From the NCBI RefSeq assembly GCF_028765165.1, contig NZ_JARADB010000001.1:1798001-1862000 (forward strand): a stretch of DNA of 64,000 nucleotides. Direction: 5' to 3'. Positions within the stretch are counted from its first letter, which is position 1, and each line of letters opens with the position of its first letter. The position numbers and the translations under genes are program-made. Shown here piece by piece: positions 1-8,116 of the stretch. Source of the stretch: Paenibacillus sp. MAHUQ-63. GTDB lineage: Bacteria; Bacillota; Bacilli; Paenibacillales; NBRC-103111. Below the pieces are notes generated by a model. The model made no database searches and had not been told where the DNA came from. It worked only from the letters and a program-made list of their open reading frames with translations.

Positions 1-1092
1 CAGCTTGATCCGCTGAAGCCGGTGCATCGCCCGAAATACCGATGCGGCATCGTGTTCAGCAGCCGCGCCGGAGCGTAGAATTCGCTCTGTCACAGGGTAG
101 ATGGCGTCCGGGTTCTCATCGACGAATGCACCAAGCGCCGCCCAACGTTCCGCAACCCACGGCCCTTCGTACAGAATGGCCGCCGCTTGGGCGAACATAG
201 CGACATCCACGTAAGCGATGGGCAGATTCAGCTCCTTCAGTCGAGCCACCGCGCGGCCCCATGCCGCTTCATACTCAGAAGCATATGGACCGTAGAAGGT
301 AAGCGGCCCGTCCGGCAGCAGCAAAGCTTGCGGCAGTCGTGAAGCTTCCCTGTCAACGCTGCGCGACCAAGGATCGTCAGCATGAAGACCGCGCACCGCT
401 TCGTCCACGGCAAGCGCATCTTCCAGGCTGTGCGCGAAGACGGTGACGCAGTCCAAACTTGCGCAGGCCGGCACGACTCCTGTGGTTGGCCAAGCGCCGA
501 GACTCGGCTTATAGCCAACCAGCCGGTTCAATGCGGCCGGCACGCGGCCCGAGCCTGCCGTATCCGTGCCAAGCGAGAAGGCTGCTTGGCCGCGTGCCAC
601 GGCAACGGCGGAGCCGGAGCTCGAGCCGCCGCTGATCAATTCGGGACGCAGCGCGTTATGCGTATCTCCGTAAGGGCTGCGCGCACCGACCAGACCCGTC
701 GCGAACTGGTCTAGATTCGTCTTGCCGACCGGGATCGCTCCTGCGGCAATCAATCTCTCCACAACGCCGGCGTGTTCTTCCGGCGTATAGGCGTAGGCCG
801 CGCAGCCTGCCGTCGTCGGCACGCCGGCCAGATCGATGTTGTCCTTGATGGCGAATGGAATGCCCCAGAGCGGTGCATCCGCCTGATTTATATCGATCAA
901 TCGGTCCAAGTAAGGCTGGATGTGCGTCAGGGAAGGCGGCGTAATCCAGATATTCATCTCCCTTTCACTCTCCGCCCGCTGAATGATCGCAGCGACAACC
1001 TCTAGCGGCGACCATGCGCCAAGCTCATAGTTATCCCGAAGCCATGGGATCGTCAGCTGCTCGGGAAGTTCTTTCTCATCGGCTTTCGTCAT
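1..1092 (-). CDS. atzF: Allophanate hydrolase, amidase-signature family (partial, runs off window)
   Basis: Hydrolyses allophanate to ammonia and CO2, the last step of the urea/guanidine carboxylase route; cytosolic. The 364 visible codons are the N-terminal amidase-signature domain. The Ser-cisSer-Lys machinery is present: Lys in AIKDNIDLAG, the glycine/serine loop GGSSSGSAVAVARG, and the nucleophile serine in DTAGSGRVPAAL. The arginine after TAGSG, where general amidases usually have serine or threonine, fits AtzF/DUR1-type enzymes. The ATG at 1092 follows AGGAGAGG, and only 15 bases separate it from the upstream carboxylase stop, so it is the distal gene of that operon. No stop is reached before base 1, so the C-terminal part is outside the window. 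Coordinates were read directly from the sequence. Confidence 0.93.
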   Translation of the reverse strand, partial: MTKADEKELPEQLTIPWLRDNYELGAWSPLEVVAAIIQRAESEREMNIWITPPSLTHIQPYLDRLIDINQADAPLWGIPFAIKDNIDLAGVPTTAGCAAYAYTPEEHAGVVERLIAAGAIPVGKTNLDQFATGLVGARSPYGDTHNALRPELISGGSSSGSAVAVARGQAAFSLGTDTAGSGRVPAALNRLVGYKPSLGAWPTTGVVPACASLDCVTVFAHSLEDALAVDEAVRGLHADDPWSRSVDREASRLPQALLLPDGPLTFYGPYASEYEAAWGRAVARLKELNLPIAYVDVAMFAQAAAILYEGPWVAERWAALGAFVDENPDAIYPVTERILRSGAAAEHDAASVFRAMHRLQRIKL

Positions 1093-1107
1093 TATGAACA
1101 CCTCTCC

Positions 1108-4100
1108 TTAAGCAGATTGGGCGATGCCGAGAATCAGCTGCCCGGCATGGACTTGATCCCCCGGCTTCACTTGAATCATCGACACATACCCGTCGCACGG
1201 CGCATGCTGCGGGAATTCCATTTTCATACTTTCGAGAATCGCTAGTTGGTCGCCCTTCTTCACTTGCTCACCCGGAGCAACAAGCACCTTCCACACGCTG
1301 CCCGGCATGATGCCCCGCACGGCGACCGTGCCTGCCGGCAGCTCATTCTCCGGCTGCACGCTGACGCTCTCCTGTTCGGATACGTATTCTGCGAGACCTT
1401 GCGCTTTCCAGCTTTCACGCTCTTCCCTGAAAGCAGATTGCTGATTCTTGCGGAACTCTTCCGTGCCGTCCTCAATGGATGTCAGGAATTGCAGATATTC
1501 CCCGAGATCGAAAGTCGTTTCCTGAATGTCGGCTTCGAACCTGCCCCGAGGGAAATCTTCACGCAGCTGCAGCAGCTCATCGGGGCTAACTTCATAGAAT
1601 TGAATCTGGTCAAAGAACCGGAGCAGCCATGGTTTCCCCGCCTTGAAGCTCTCTGTGGACCTCAGTCGGTTCCACATCTGAATCGTCCGTCCGACGAATT
1701 GGTAGCCGCCCGGACCCTCCATTCCATATACACACATGTAGGCACCGCCGATACCTACGGCGTTTTCCGGCGTCCAGGTGCGTGCCGGATTATATTTCGT
1801 CGTAACCAGCCGGTGACGCGGATCGACCGGAGTGGCTACCGGGGCGCCCAAATAAACGTCACCAAGCCCTAAGACCAAATAGTTGGCGTCATAGACGATC
1901 TTTTTCACGTCATCAATCGTGTCCAGCCCGTTAATGCGGCGAATGAACTCCAGATTGCTCGGACACCACGGCGCATCCGGGCGCACCCCTTGCTGATAGC
2001 GCTGAATGGCCAGCTGTGTCGCCGGATCGTCCCACGAAAGCGGCAGCCGCACGATACGCGACGGCACGCGGAACTGTTCCAGCGGCGGCAGCGCGGCGTC
2101 GATCTCGACAACTTTGGCGCATGCCTCGCTGACGGTGATTTGCGACGGATCAATATGAATTTGCAGAGAACGAATGCCAGGCGTTAGATCCAGGACAGGA
2201 ATCACACCGCTTTCCACAATGGCTTGCATCAAAGCCTGCACCTGGAAGCGCAGCAGCAGATCCAATTCCAGCTCGCCGTACTCCACGAGCAAGTTCTGAT
2301 CGCCGCAGCAGCGGATCGTGATCGGGAACCTGCGTCCTGCGGCTCTGTGATAGAGACGAGGGTATTCCGGCGTAATGTCACCATGAACAGCAGGCAGGTC
2401 GATAGCCGGCAGCTGCTCGAATTGCCCCCTGCCGATAGCCGCAAGCAGGCTCTCCTGCTCCTCGCGCAGCGCCTCCGCTTGCGGAAGCGTCAGCAGCCGG
2501 AACCGAATCGTATCGCCCGGATGAAGCTGTCCCAGCTTCCAGAACTCCGCCGAAGCCGTCGTCACCGGACATACGAACCCGCCTAGACTAGGACCATCCG
2601 GTCCTAGCAGAATCGGCATATCCCCCGTCAAATCCAATGTACCGATCGCATAGGCATTATCGTGAATATTGGAAGGATGAAGCCCCGCTTCGCCTCCGTC
2701 TTCCCGCGTCCACAGCGGTGCCGGACCTTTCAGCCTAACGCCTGTTCGCGAGGAGTTGAAATGCACTTCCCAGCTCGTTGCCGTCAACTGCTCGAGGTAC
2801 TCCGCACGAAGGAATTCTCCCGTGCAGTGCGGTCCCGGAATGACGCCGATCGTCCACTCCCGGGTCATCGCAGGACGATGCCGCCCTGCAAGCACTGCCG
2901 CTTCCTGTACCGGACTGCCGCCGGCATTCACCTCGAGCACGTCTCCTGTCCGGAGAGCACGACCGCCGTGCCCGCCGAAACCTCCGAGCGTGAATGTCGA
3001 GGAGCTGCCGAGAATCTTCGGCATATCGAAGCCTCCGCTGACCAACAGATAGGTCCGCATTCCTTCCTTGGCCTCGCCGAAGCTGAGCACTTGGCCGCGA
3101 GCCGCTTGCACCGGGGTATACATCGGGACAGCAGCTCCATCAAGCTGAGCCTGCATATCCGCCCCGGTAACGCAGAACCACATCCCGCTGCGGAATTTGT
3201 AAGACCCTCCGCGCAGCGTCAACTCCAATCCCGGCGCATCGTCCGCGTTGCCCAGCAGCTTGTTGCCGATCCGGAACGAGAACGGATCCATCGGTCCGCA
3301 AGGCGGCACCCCCACATCCCAATGGCGAATGCGCCCCGGGAAGTCCTGCACGGTCGTCTGGATGCCGCCGTCGACGACTTCGAGCGCCCGCATGGCAGGC
3401 TCGAACGCAGTCAATAATTGCGTGTAGACGTTGCCGTCCACGCAGTCCTGTTCCTGCAGGAGAGCCTGCAAATACTGCAGGTTCGTTGTAATGCCATACA
3501 TGCGCGTCTCGGACAACGCTGCGATCAGCTTGCGGATCGCGTCCCGGCGATCCGTGCCGTGGACGATAATTTTGGCCAGCATCGGATCGTACAAGGTCGT
3601 GACCGTCAGACCGTCCCTGACCCACGTTTCGTTGCGCGCCCCGCTTGAGAATACCGCCCGGTCCAGCTGTCCCGCGCTCGGGCGGAACTGCTGCAGGCAA
3701 TCCTCCGCGTATATGCGCGCTTGAATACTGTGTCCCGACGGCTTACGGACTAAGGACTGCAGATCGGCAAGCTCACCCGCCGCTTCGCGCACCATCCATT
3801 CAACCAGATCGATTCCCAGCACTTCCTCCGTGACACCGTGCTCCACCTGAAGTCTTGTATTCACTTCCAGGAAGTAGAACTCGCACGTCTCCGGATCGTA
3901 CAAATATTCCACCGTGCCCGCGCTGCGGTAACCGGCCTCCGCCGCCAAGCGCTTCGCCGAAGCGAACATCGCCTCGCGGACATCGTCCGACAAGTTCGGC
4001 GCCGGGCTCTCTTCAATGACCTTCTGATTCCGGCGTTGAATGGAGCAATCGCGCTCGCCAAGGGCCACCACCTCCCCGAAGCCGTTGCCGAATATTTGCA

Positions 4101-4728
4101 CCTCGACATGGCGCGCCCGGGCGATATATTTCTCAAGGAACATGCCGCCGTTCTTGAAATTCGTTTCCGCCAAATGGCGGACGCCGTCATAAGCGGCTCG
4201 CAGCGCCGCCTCGTCCGCGCAGACGCGCATTCCGATGCCGCCTCCGCCGGCCGTGCTCTTGAGGATCACCGGATACCCGATCCGCGCAGCTTGGGACAGC
4301 GCTTCTTCGAGCTCCGTAATCAGCGGTGTTCCCGGCAGCATCGGCACGCCCGCTCTTTCTGCGATTTCCCGGGCGGAATGCTTGAGACCGAACATCTCCA
4401 TTTGCTCCGGCGTCGGCCCGATGAACACAATTCCCTGCTCGCGGCAAGCTCTGGCGAAGTCGGCGTTCTCGCTCAGGAAGCCATATCCCGGATGGATTGC
4501 CTCCGCGCCGGTTTCCCGCGCCGTTCGTAGTATCAGTTCCATATTCAGATAACTGTCCTTCGCCGGCCCCTCACCGATCAGAACCGCCTCATCCGCTCCG
4601 TCCACATGCAAACTATCTTGGTCCGCAGCCGTATATACCGCCACGGATCGGACTCCCAGCTTCTTTAACGTACGCTCAATACGAGCGGCGATGGCACCGC
4701 GATTCGCGATAAGCACTTTGGTAAACAT
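1108..4728 (-). CDS. Biotin-dependent urea/guanidine carboxylase
   Basis: ATP- and biotin-dependent carboxylase of about 1206 residues. Domains in order: biotin carboxylase (residues about 3-450; FTKVLIANRGAIAARI start, ATP loop KSTAGGGGIGM), the KipA-type AHS2 and KipI-type AHS1 carboxyltransferase halves (about 455-1100), and a C-terminal biotinyl domain with ESMKMEF, whose lysine takes biotin. Many enzymes annotated as urea carboxylase in operons with two DUF1989 proteins are in fact guanidine carboxylases. Here the guanidine-I riboswitch in front of the operon makes guanidine the likelier substrate (inference). ATG 4728 is preferred over GTG 4737 because GGGGAG lies 8 bases upstream of it. 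It is followed by atzF after 15 bases and preceded by the DUF1989 pair. Confidence 0.93.
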   Translation of the reverse strand: MFTKVLIANRGAIAARIERTLKKLGVRSVAVYTAADQDSLHVDGADEAVLIGEGPAKDSYLNMELILRTARETGAEAIHPGYGFLSENADFARACREQGIVFIGPTPEQMEMFGLKHSAREIAERAGVPMLPGTPLITELEEALSQAARIGYPVILKSTAGGGGIGMRVCADEAALRAAYDGVRHLAETNFKNGGMFLEKYIARARHVEVQIFGNGFGEVVALGERDCSIQRRNQKVIEESPAPNLSDDVREAMFASAKRLAAEAGYRSAGTVEYLYDPETCEFYFLEVNTRLQVEHGVTEEVLGIDLVEWMVREAAGELADLQSLVRKPSGHSIQARIYAEDCLQQFRPSAGQLDRAVFSSGARNETWVRDGLTVTTLYDPMLAKIIVHGTDRRDAIRKLIAALSETRMYGITTNLQYLQALLQEQDCVDGNVYTQLLTAFEPAMRALEVVDGGIQTTVQDFPGRIRHWDVGVPPCGPMDPFSFRIGNKLLGNADDAPGLELTLRGGSYKFRSGMWFCVTGADMQAQLDGAAVPMYTPVQAARGQVLSFGEAKEGMRTYLLVSGGFDMPKILGSSSTFTLGGFGGHGGRALRTGDVLEVNAGGSPVQEAAVLAGRHRPAMTREWTIGVIPGPHCTGEFLRAEYLEQLTATSWEVHFNSSRTGVRLKGPAPLWTREDGGEAGLHPSNIHDNAYAIGTLDLTGDMPILLGPDGPSLGGFVCPVTTASAEFWKLGQLHPGDTIRFRLLTLPQAEALREEQESLLAAIGRGQFEQLPAIDLPAVHGDITPEYPRLYHRAAGRRFPITIRCCGDQNLLVEYGELELDLLLRFQVQALMQAIVESGVIPVLDLTPGIRSLQIHIDPSQITVSEACAKVVEIDAALPPLEQFRVPSRIVRLPLSWDDPATQLAIQRYQQGVRPDAPWCPSNLEFIRRINGLDTIDDVKKIVYDANYLVLGLGDVYLGAPVATPVDPRHRLVTTKYNPARTWTPENAVGIGGAYMCVYGMEGPGGYQFVGRTIQMWNRLRSTESFKAGKPWLLRFFDQIQFYEVSPDELLQLREDFPRGRFEADIQETTFDLGEYLQFLTSIEDGTEEFRKNQQSAFREERESWKAQGLAEYVSEQESVSVQPENELPAGTVAVRGIMPGSVWKVLVAPGEQVKKGDQLAILESMKMEFPQHAPCDGYVSMIQVKPGDQVHAGQLILGIAQSA

Positions 4729-4752
4729 CCAACCCACTCCCCTTCGTCCTGT

Positions 4753-5403
4753 CTATTTCCCCCAAATGAACACCTGAATCGGCGTCGGATTGTACGCATT
4801 GCAAGGATTGTTCAGCTGCGGGCAGTTGCTGATCAGCACCATGGAGCTGCCGAGCGACTCCACCTCCACATAGCAGCCCGGTGCAGATACGCCGTCGTCG
4901 AATTTCAGGCCGCCCTCCGCCGTTACTGGAACATTCATGAAGAAGTTGATATTCGGCGCCAAATCCCGCTTCGTATATCTGCCGTCATGCTTAGCCAGCT
5001 GCAGCATAAAGGTGTCTCGGCAGTTGTGCATCGACAGCTTCTCGTGAGCGTAACGCACGGTATTGCTTTGCGCCGAACACGAGCCGCCGACCGTATCATG
5101 ACGTCCGCACGTATCGGCTACGATACGCAGCAGCTCCTTGCCCGATTCCGCCCGCAGCACGGAGCCTGCGGTTAGATAGATGTTCCCTTGACCCGCTATC
5201 GTCGCCGTCGCACTGTAATGATCCTCCGGATTCTCAGCATCGTAGAACAGCGTATCCGCCGCCTGATTCCCTTCCAGATCGACAATACGCAGCACTTGGC
5301 CCGGTTTCAGCTCGCGCATCCACCCGTCCCCCGCTTGAATGATTTCGCTATAGATGGCCTCCTCGACGCCGCGAGGGCTTTCCACTCGATTAAATACCGC
5401 CAT
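4753..5403 (-). CDS. DUF1989 urea carboxylase-associated protein 2; probable carboxyguanidine deiminase subunit
   Basis: This 216-residue protein belongs to the DUF1989 family (urea-carboxylase-associated protein 2 type). Homologous pairs were shown to be the two subunits of carboxyguanidine deiminase (CgdAB), which turns carboxyguanidine into allophanate and ammonia. Candidate metal or catalytic residues visible are Cys/His in TCGRHDTVGG, CSAQSNT, HNCRDTF and the C-terminal NCPQLNNPCNAYNPTPI. The ATG at 5403 has GGAGGAGGAACGG just upstream. It lies 21 bases after its partner gene and 24 bases before the carboxylase start, inside one leftward operon. Which subunit corresponds to CgdA or CgdB was not decided. 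Confidence 0.88.
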   Translation of the reverse strand: MAVFNRVESPRGVEEAIYSEIIQAGDGWMRELKPGQVLRIVDLEGNQAADTLFYDAENPEDHYSATATIAGQGNIYLTAGSVLRAESGKELLRIVADTCGRHDTVGGSCSAQSNTVRYAHEKLSMHNCRDTFMLQLAKHDGRYTKRDLAPNINFFMNVPVTAEGGLKFDDGVSAPGCYVEVESLGSSMVLISNCPQLNNPCNAYNPTPIQVFIWGK

Positions 5404-5424
5404 AACCGTTCCTCCTCCGTGTTT

Positions 5425-6144
5425 TCACTGTCCAAGCAATGCGTGGTATTCCCATGTATTCTCAAAAGCCCGGCGATTCTCCGAACGGAAGTTAACGCAA
5501 ACATCGTCCTCACCTACAGGTTCGGCTTGCAGCACTTCTATTCGAACGGGCACGGAAGGATAAACCGTCCTGGGATCCAACGGATTCGGCGTATTGGACA
5601 AAACGAGCAGCGTATCCATCTCCGTCCGCAGCGTCACGGTCGCTCCCGCCGGACAATGATCCAAACCGTAATGCATATCCCCTTCTTCATCGCAGTACAC
5701 TTTGGAAAACAAATTCAGCACAGGCATCATATCTCTCATGCTAAGTCCGCTTCGCACAAGCTCCACGGCGAAGTTCTCTTGTCCGCTACGCAGCCATTCG
5801 TTGCGCAGCTGCTGATAATTCGTGGCCCCGTATTTGGCGTCCGTCGCTGCACGGCTCGTGTACCCGCCGAGCGGATCGTGCCAGCCGACGCTATCCTCCA
5901 CAATGCTTGCGAGCACCCTGCCGTTATCGCTCATGAGCACATGTCCTCGGGTCAGATGTGCGGTGTATTGGGCTTTCAGCGTATCCGGCATATTGTAGCG
6001 CTCCGTCAAATCCCTCGCATGGAACAGCTGTATCGCCACGTTCGCACCCGCGTCCAGCGCCGTAAAACGGATCAACTTCCCCTTGCCAATCACTCCCGAC
6101 CACTTACCTCCCGGGCTTATCGTCTTGTGCCACACGTTCGCCAT
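5425..6144 (-). CDS. DUF1989 urea carboxylase-associated protein 1; probable carboxyguanidine deiminase subunit
   Basis: First gene of the guanidine operon and partner of the following DUF1989 gene. Family features include SVGWHDPLGGYTSRAA, NYQQLRNEW and MMPVLNLFSKVY. The open frame extends to 6192, but codons upstream of 6144 lie in the riboswitch terminator stem and T-run. The ATG at 6144 has AAGGAG 9 bases upstream, so I start there (239 residues, MANVWHKT). Read-through past the terminator is expected only when guanidine is bound. Known family role: subunit of the deiminase making allophanate from carboxyguanidine. The specific reaction here is inferred from family and context. Confidence 0.88.
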   Translation of the reverse strand: MANVWHKTISPGGKWSGVIGKGKLIRFTALDAGANVAIQLFHARDLTERYNMPDTLKAQYTAHLTRGHVLMSDNGRVLASIVEDSVGWHDPLGGYTSRAATDAKYGATNYQQLRNEWLRSGQENFAVELVRSGLSMRDMMPVLNLFSKVYCDEEGDMHYGLDHCPAGATVTLRTEMDTLLVLSNTPNPLDPRTVYPSVPVRIEVLQAEPVGEDDVCVNFRSENRRAFENTWEYHALLGQ

Positions 6145-6171
6145 CTCTGCCATCTCCTTCGTTATCTGGTT

Positions 6172-6222
6172 AAACAAAAAGGGAGACATCACAAGACATA
6201 AATCGTCTTGATGATATCTCCC
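6172..6222 (-). terminator. Intrinsic terminator of the leftward guanidine riboswitch
   Basis: On the minus strand a long hairpin (GGGAGATATCATCAAGAC pairing with GTCTTGTGATGTCTCCC) is followed by TTTTTGTTT. Its 5' arm includes the end of the riboswitch aptamer (GGGAGAT), so ligand binding and terminator formation compete. This is the normal ON-switch layout of guanidine-I riboswitches. Confidence 0.88.
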
Positions 6223-6328
6223 AGGTTTTTATCCTTCCGTGTCGCTCCCGTTACAGGAACGGTTTACTCTCGGACCAGTCCGAGACAGAAGGCAATCGTT
6301 CGTGGCCTTATCTCGCGGAACCCTAGTA
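6215..6328 (-). ncRNA. Guanidine-I (ykkC) riboswitch controlling the carboxylase operon
   Basis: Minus-strand leader matches the ykkC consensus. It contains CTAGGGTTCCG at 6326-6316, the internal segment GGACTGGTCCGAGAG, and the 3' block ACACGGAAGGATAAAA followed by CCTGGGAGA. These are the conserved loops of the guanidine-I aptamer. It lies about 20 bases downstream of a predicted start point and directly before a terminator, upstream of the DUF1989/carboxylase genes. Recognition is from remembered consensus; a covariance-model scan was not run. Confidence 0.93.
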
Positions 6329-6354
6329 AACAATCGTATTCGTTTGTGTTATTA

Positions 6355-6383
6355 AACATAACACCGACTAATGAATGTGTCAA
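6355..6383 (-). promoter_or_regulatory. Sigma-A promoter of the guanidine carboxylase operon
   Basis: On the minus strand TTGACA (6383-6378) is followed by a 17-base spacer and TATGTT (6360-6355). The predicted start point near 6348 puts the aptamer about 20 nucleotides into the transcript. Confidence 0.75.
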
Positions 6384-6539
6384 TCGTTTCAAGCATTTTT
6401 TCCTTTTTTACTCAAAATACTTCCCACTCCATCAATGTTGTGTTATATTAACTTACATGCATCACGCATAGTTAACATTTCGACATCATGGTTCTCACTT
6501 TTCAAAGTGCAAGTAATGATATATGACATACATAGTTTT

Positions 6540-6635
6540 CTAGGGTTCCGTGAGGCGGCTTATGCTCAGCTGGTCCGAGAGAAAACGCACAGCGCACCTG
6601 TGTTCACGGAGGGACAAAAGCCCGGGAGGATATCT
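6540..6635 (+). ncRNA. Guanidine-I (ykkC) riboswitch controlling the permease gene
   Basis: Plus-strand copy of the same aptamer class: CTAGGGTTCCG at 6540-6550, GCTGGTCCGAGAG at 6568-6580, and CACGGAGGGACAAAAG then CCCGGGAGGA at 6606-6630. It is closer to the textbook consensus than the leftward copy and the two sequences differ in their variable arms, so it is not a simple recent inverted duplication. It precedes a terminator and the APC permease gene. Confidence 0.95.
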
Positions 6636-6664
6636 GGATTATTAGATATCTCCTTGGCTTTTTT
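6619..6664 (+). terminator. Intrinsic terminator of the rightward guanidine riboswitch
   Basis: AAGCC (6619-6623) and GGAGGATATCT pair with AGATATCTCC and GGCTT, followed by TTTTTT (6659-6664). The 5' arm overlaps the conserved 3' block of the aptamer, so aptamer and terminator should be mutually exclusive. Confidence 0.88.
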
Positions 6665-6721
6665 GCATATCAGCCCCTGCTGTCCGACCACAGGAACCAA
6701 CGTTAAAGGAGTGTCGCCATT

Positions 6722-8053
6722 ATGACAACGCAAGTTACTCTAAAGAAGTCTTTAAGCCTGTATCAAGTCGTCTACATGGGGCTGGCCTGGATGACGCCAA
6801 TGATCTATTTCTCCATCTACGGAATTGCGTACGAGAATGCCCATGGGATGCTGACGCAGGCCTACCTGCTGGCTTTCATCGCGATCTTCTTCACGGCCTA
6901 CAGCTATGGTGTCATGTCCAAGGCTTATCCCACCTCAGGCTCCGCTTACACCTATACGAAAAAAAGCATCCACCCGTACCTCGGCTTCCTCGTCGGCTGG
7001 GCGCTGCTTCTGGACTACTTCTTCTCCCCGATCATCGCTTGTCTCACTTTCGGCATTTATCTGCACGCGCAGTTTCCGTCCGTCCCGGCTTATATTTGGA
7101 TCGTCGGGCTTAACATCGTACTAGGTATCGTCAATATTATAGGGATCAAATTTTCCGCCAATATCAGCAAGCTGTTCGTATGGATTCAGATTCTGTTCAT
7201 CGCGGTTTTCTGCTTGTTCCTTTTCCGCAATTTGACGGGCGATGAGCATCCAATGGGGCTTTTCCTGCAAAATGACGTCCCTTTCTCCACTATACTGGCC
7301 GGGGCTTCGATCATTTGTTTCTCCTTCCTGGGCTTCGATACGGTAACCACGATGGCGGAGGAAACGGTGAATTCGCAGAAAACGATCCCTCGCGCCATCA
7401 TGATCATCATTATCACCGCGAGCATCCTTTACTTGGTGCCGTCCGTACTGACCCAGCTCATTTATCCGCACCTCACCTTCGTCCATGTGGATTCGGCCGG
7501 GTTCGAGATTGTCCAGCTGGTTGGCGGCGCCCTGCTTAGCACCGTTTTCATCACTGTGCTGATTCTCGCTATTTTCACTCAGGGGCTGTCGTCCGTAACG
7601 AGCGTCTCCCGCCTGCTGTATGTCATGGGCCGCGATTCCATTCTGCCGCAACGGGTGTTCGGCTTCCTGCACCCGAAGTTAAATACGCCTGTCATCAACA
7701 TCGTGATTGTCTCCTGCGTTTCCTTGCTGGCGCTGGTCATCTCGCTCGACAATGCCGTGAAATTCGTCAACTTCGGAGCATTAACGGCTTTCTTCTTCGT
7801 CAACATCTCGGTCATCGCCCAAAAGTATATGAAGGAGCGCAGGCGGTCCGTGAAGATGACGTTCCTGTATCTCGCGCTTCCGCTCATTGGCGCCGGCTTC
7901 ATCGGCTATCTGCTGTCGCTGCTAGATCGTGACGCCCTCTGGATGGGCGGGGTATGGCTCCTTATCGGCATCGTGTATCACCTCATTCGCAAAAAAGCCG
8001 GCTCCGCCGCACCGGCAGTATCCGGCAAACCGTTCCTGACGCCTACGAAGTAA
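6722..8053 (+). CDS. APC-family permease under guanidine riboswitch control (candidate guanidine importer)
   Basis: Polytopic membrane protein of 443 residues with about 12 predicted membrane segments and the amino acid-polyamine-organocation fold. The N-terminal LYQVVYMGLAWMTPMIYF has the unwound first helix typical of APC carriers, and FLGFDTVTTMAEET is the classic helix 6 region. The ATG follows AAAGGAG by 9 bases. APC permeases are often found beside urea/guanidine carboxylase genes. The guanidine-I riboswitch directly upstream and the divergent degradation operon suggest import of guanidine or a guanidino compound for use as nitrogen. Better-known riboswitch-controlled carriers are SMR exporters, so the direction of transport is inferred, not seen. 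Confidence 0.9.
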   Translation: MTTQVTLKKSLSLYQVVYMGLAWMTPMIYFSIYGIAYENAHGMLTQAYLLAFIAIFFTAYSYGVMSKAYPTSGSAYTYTKKSIHPYLGFLVGWALLLDYFFSPIIACLTFGIYLHAQFPSVPAYIWIVGLNIVLGIVNIIGIKFSANISKLFVWIQILFIAVFCLFLFRNLTGDEHPMGLFLQNDVPFSTILAGASIICFSFLGFDTVTTMAEETVNSQKTIPRAIMIIIITASILYLVPSVLTQLIYPHLTFVHVDSAGFEIVQLVGGALLSTVFITVLILAIFTQGLSSVTSVSRLLYVMGRDSILPQRVFGFLHPKLNTPVINIVIVSCVSLLALVISLDNAVKFVNFGALTAFFFVNISVIAQKYMKERRRSVKMTFLYLALPLIGAGFIGYLLSLLDRDALWMGGVWLLIGIVYHLIRKKAGSAAPAVSGKPFLTPTK

Positions 8054-8055
8054 AG

Positions 8056-8115
8056 AAAAACCGAGAGAACTCAGCAGCTTATTATGGAAACTGCTGGGAT
8101 CGCTCGGTTTTCTTG
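8056..8115. terminator. Bidirectional terminator between convergent permease and oxidoreductase genes
   Basis: AAAAACCGAGAGAAC pairs with a downstream arm ending CGCTCGGTTTTC, with an inner CAGCAG...CTGCTG stem. A-run on one side and T-run on the other let it serve both converging genes. Confidence 0.8.
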
Positions 8116-8116
8116 T

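Noticed and set aside
5188..6201. 337-codon plus-strand frame across the two DUF1989 genes
   Set aside because: Overlaps two clear family members on the other strand, and its end runs through the riboswitch terminator.
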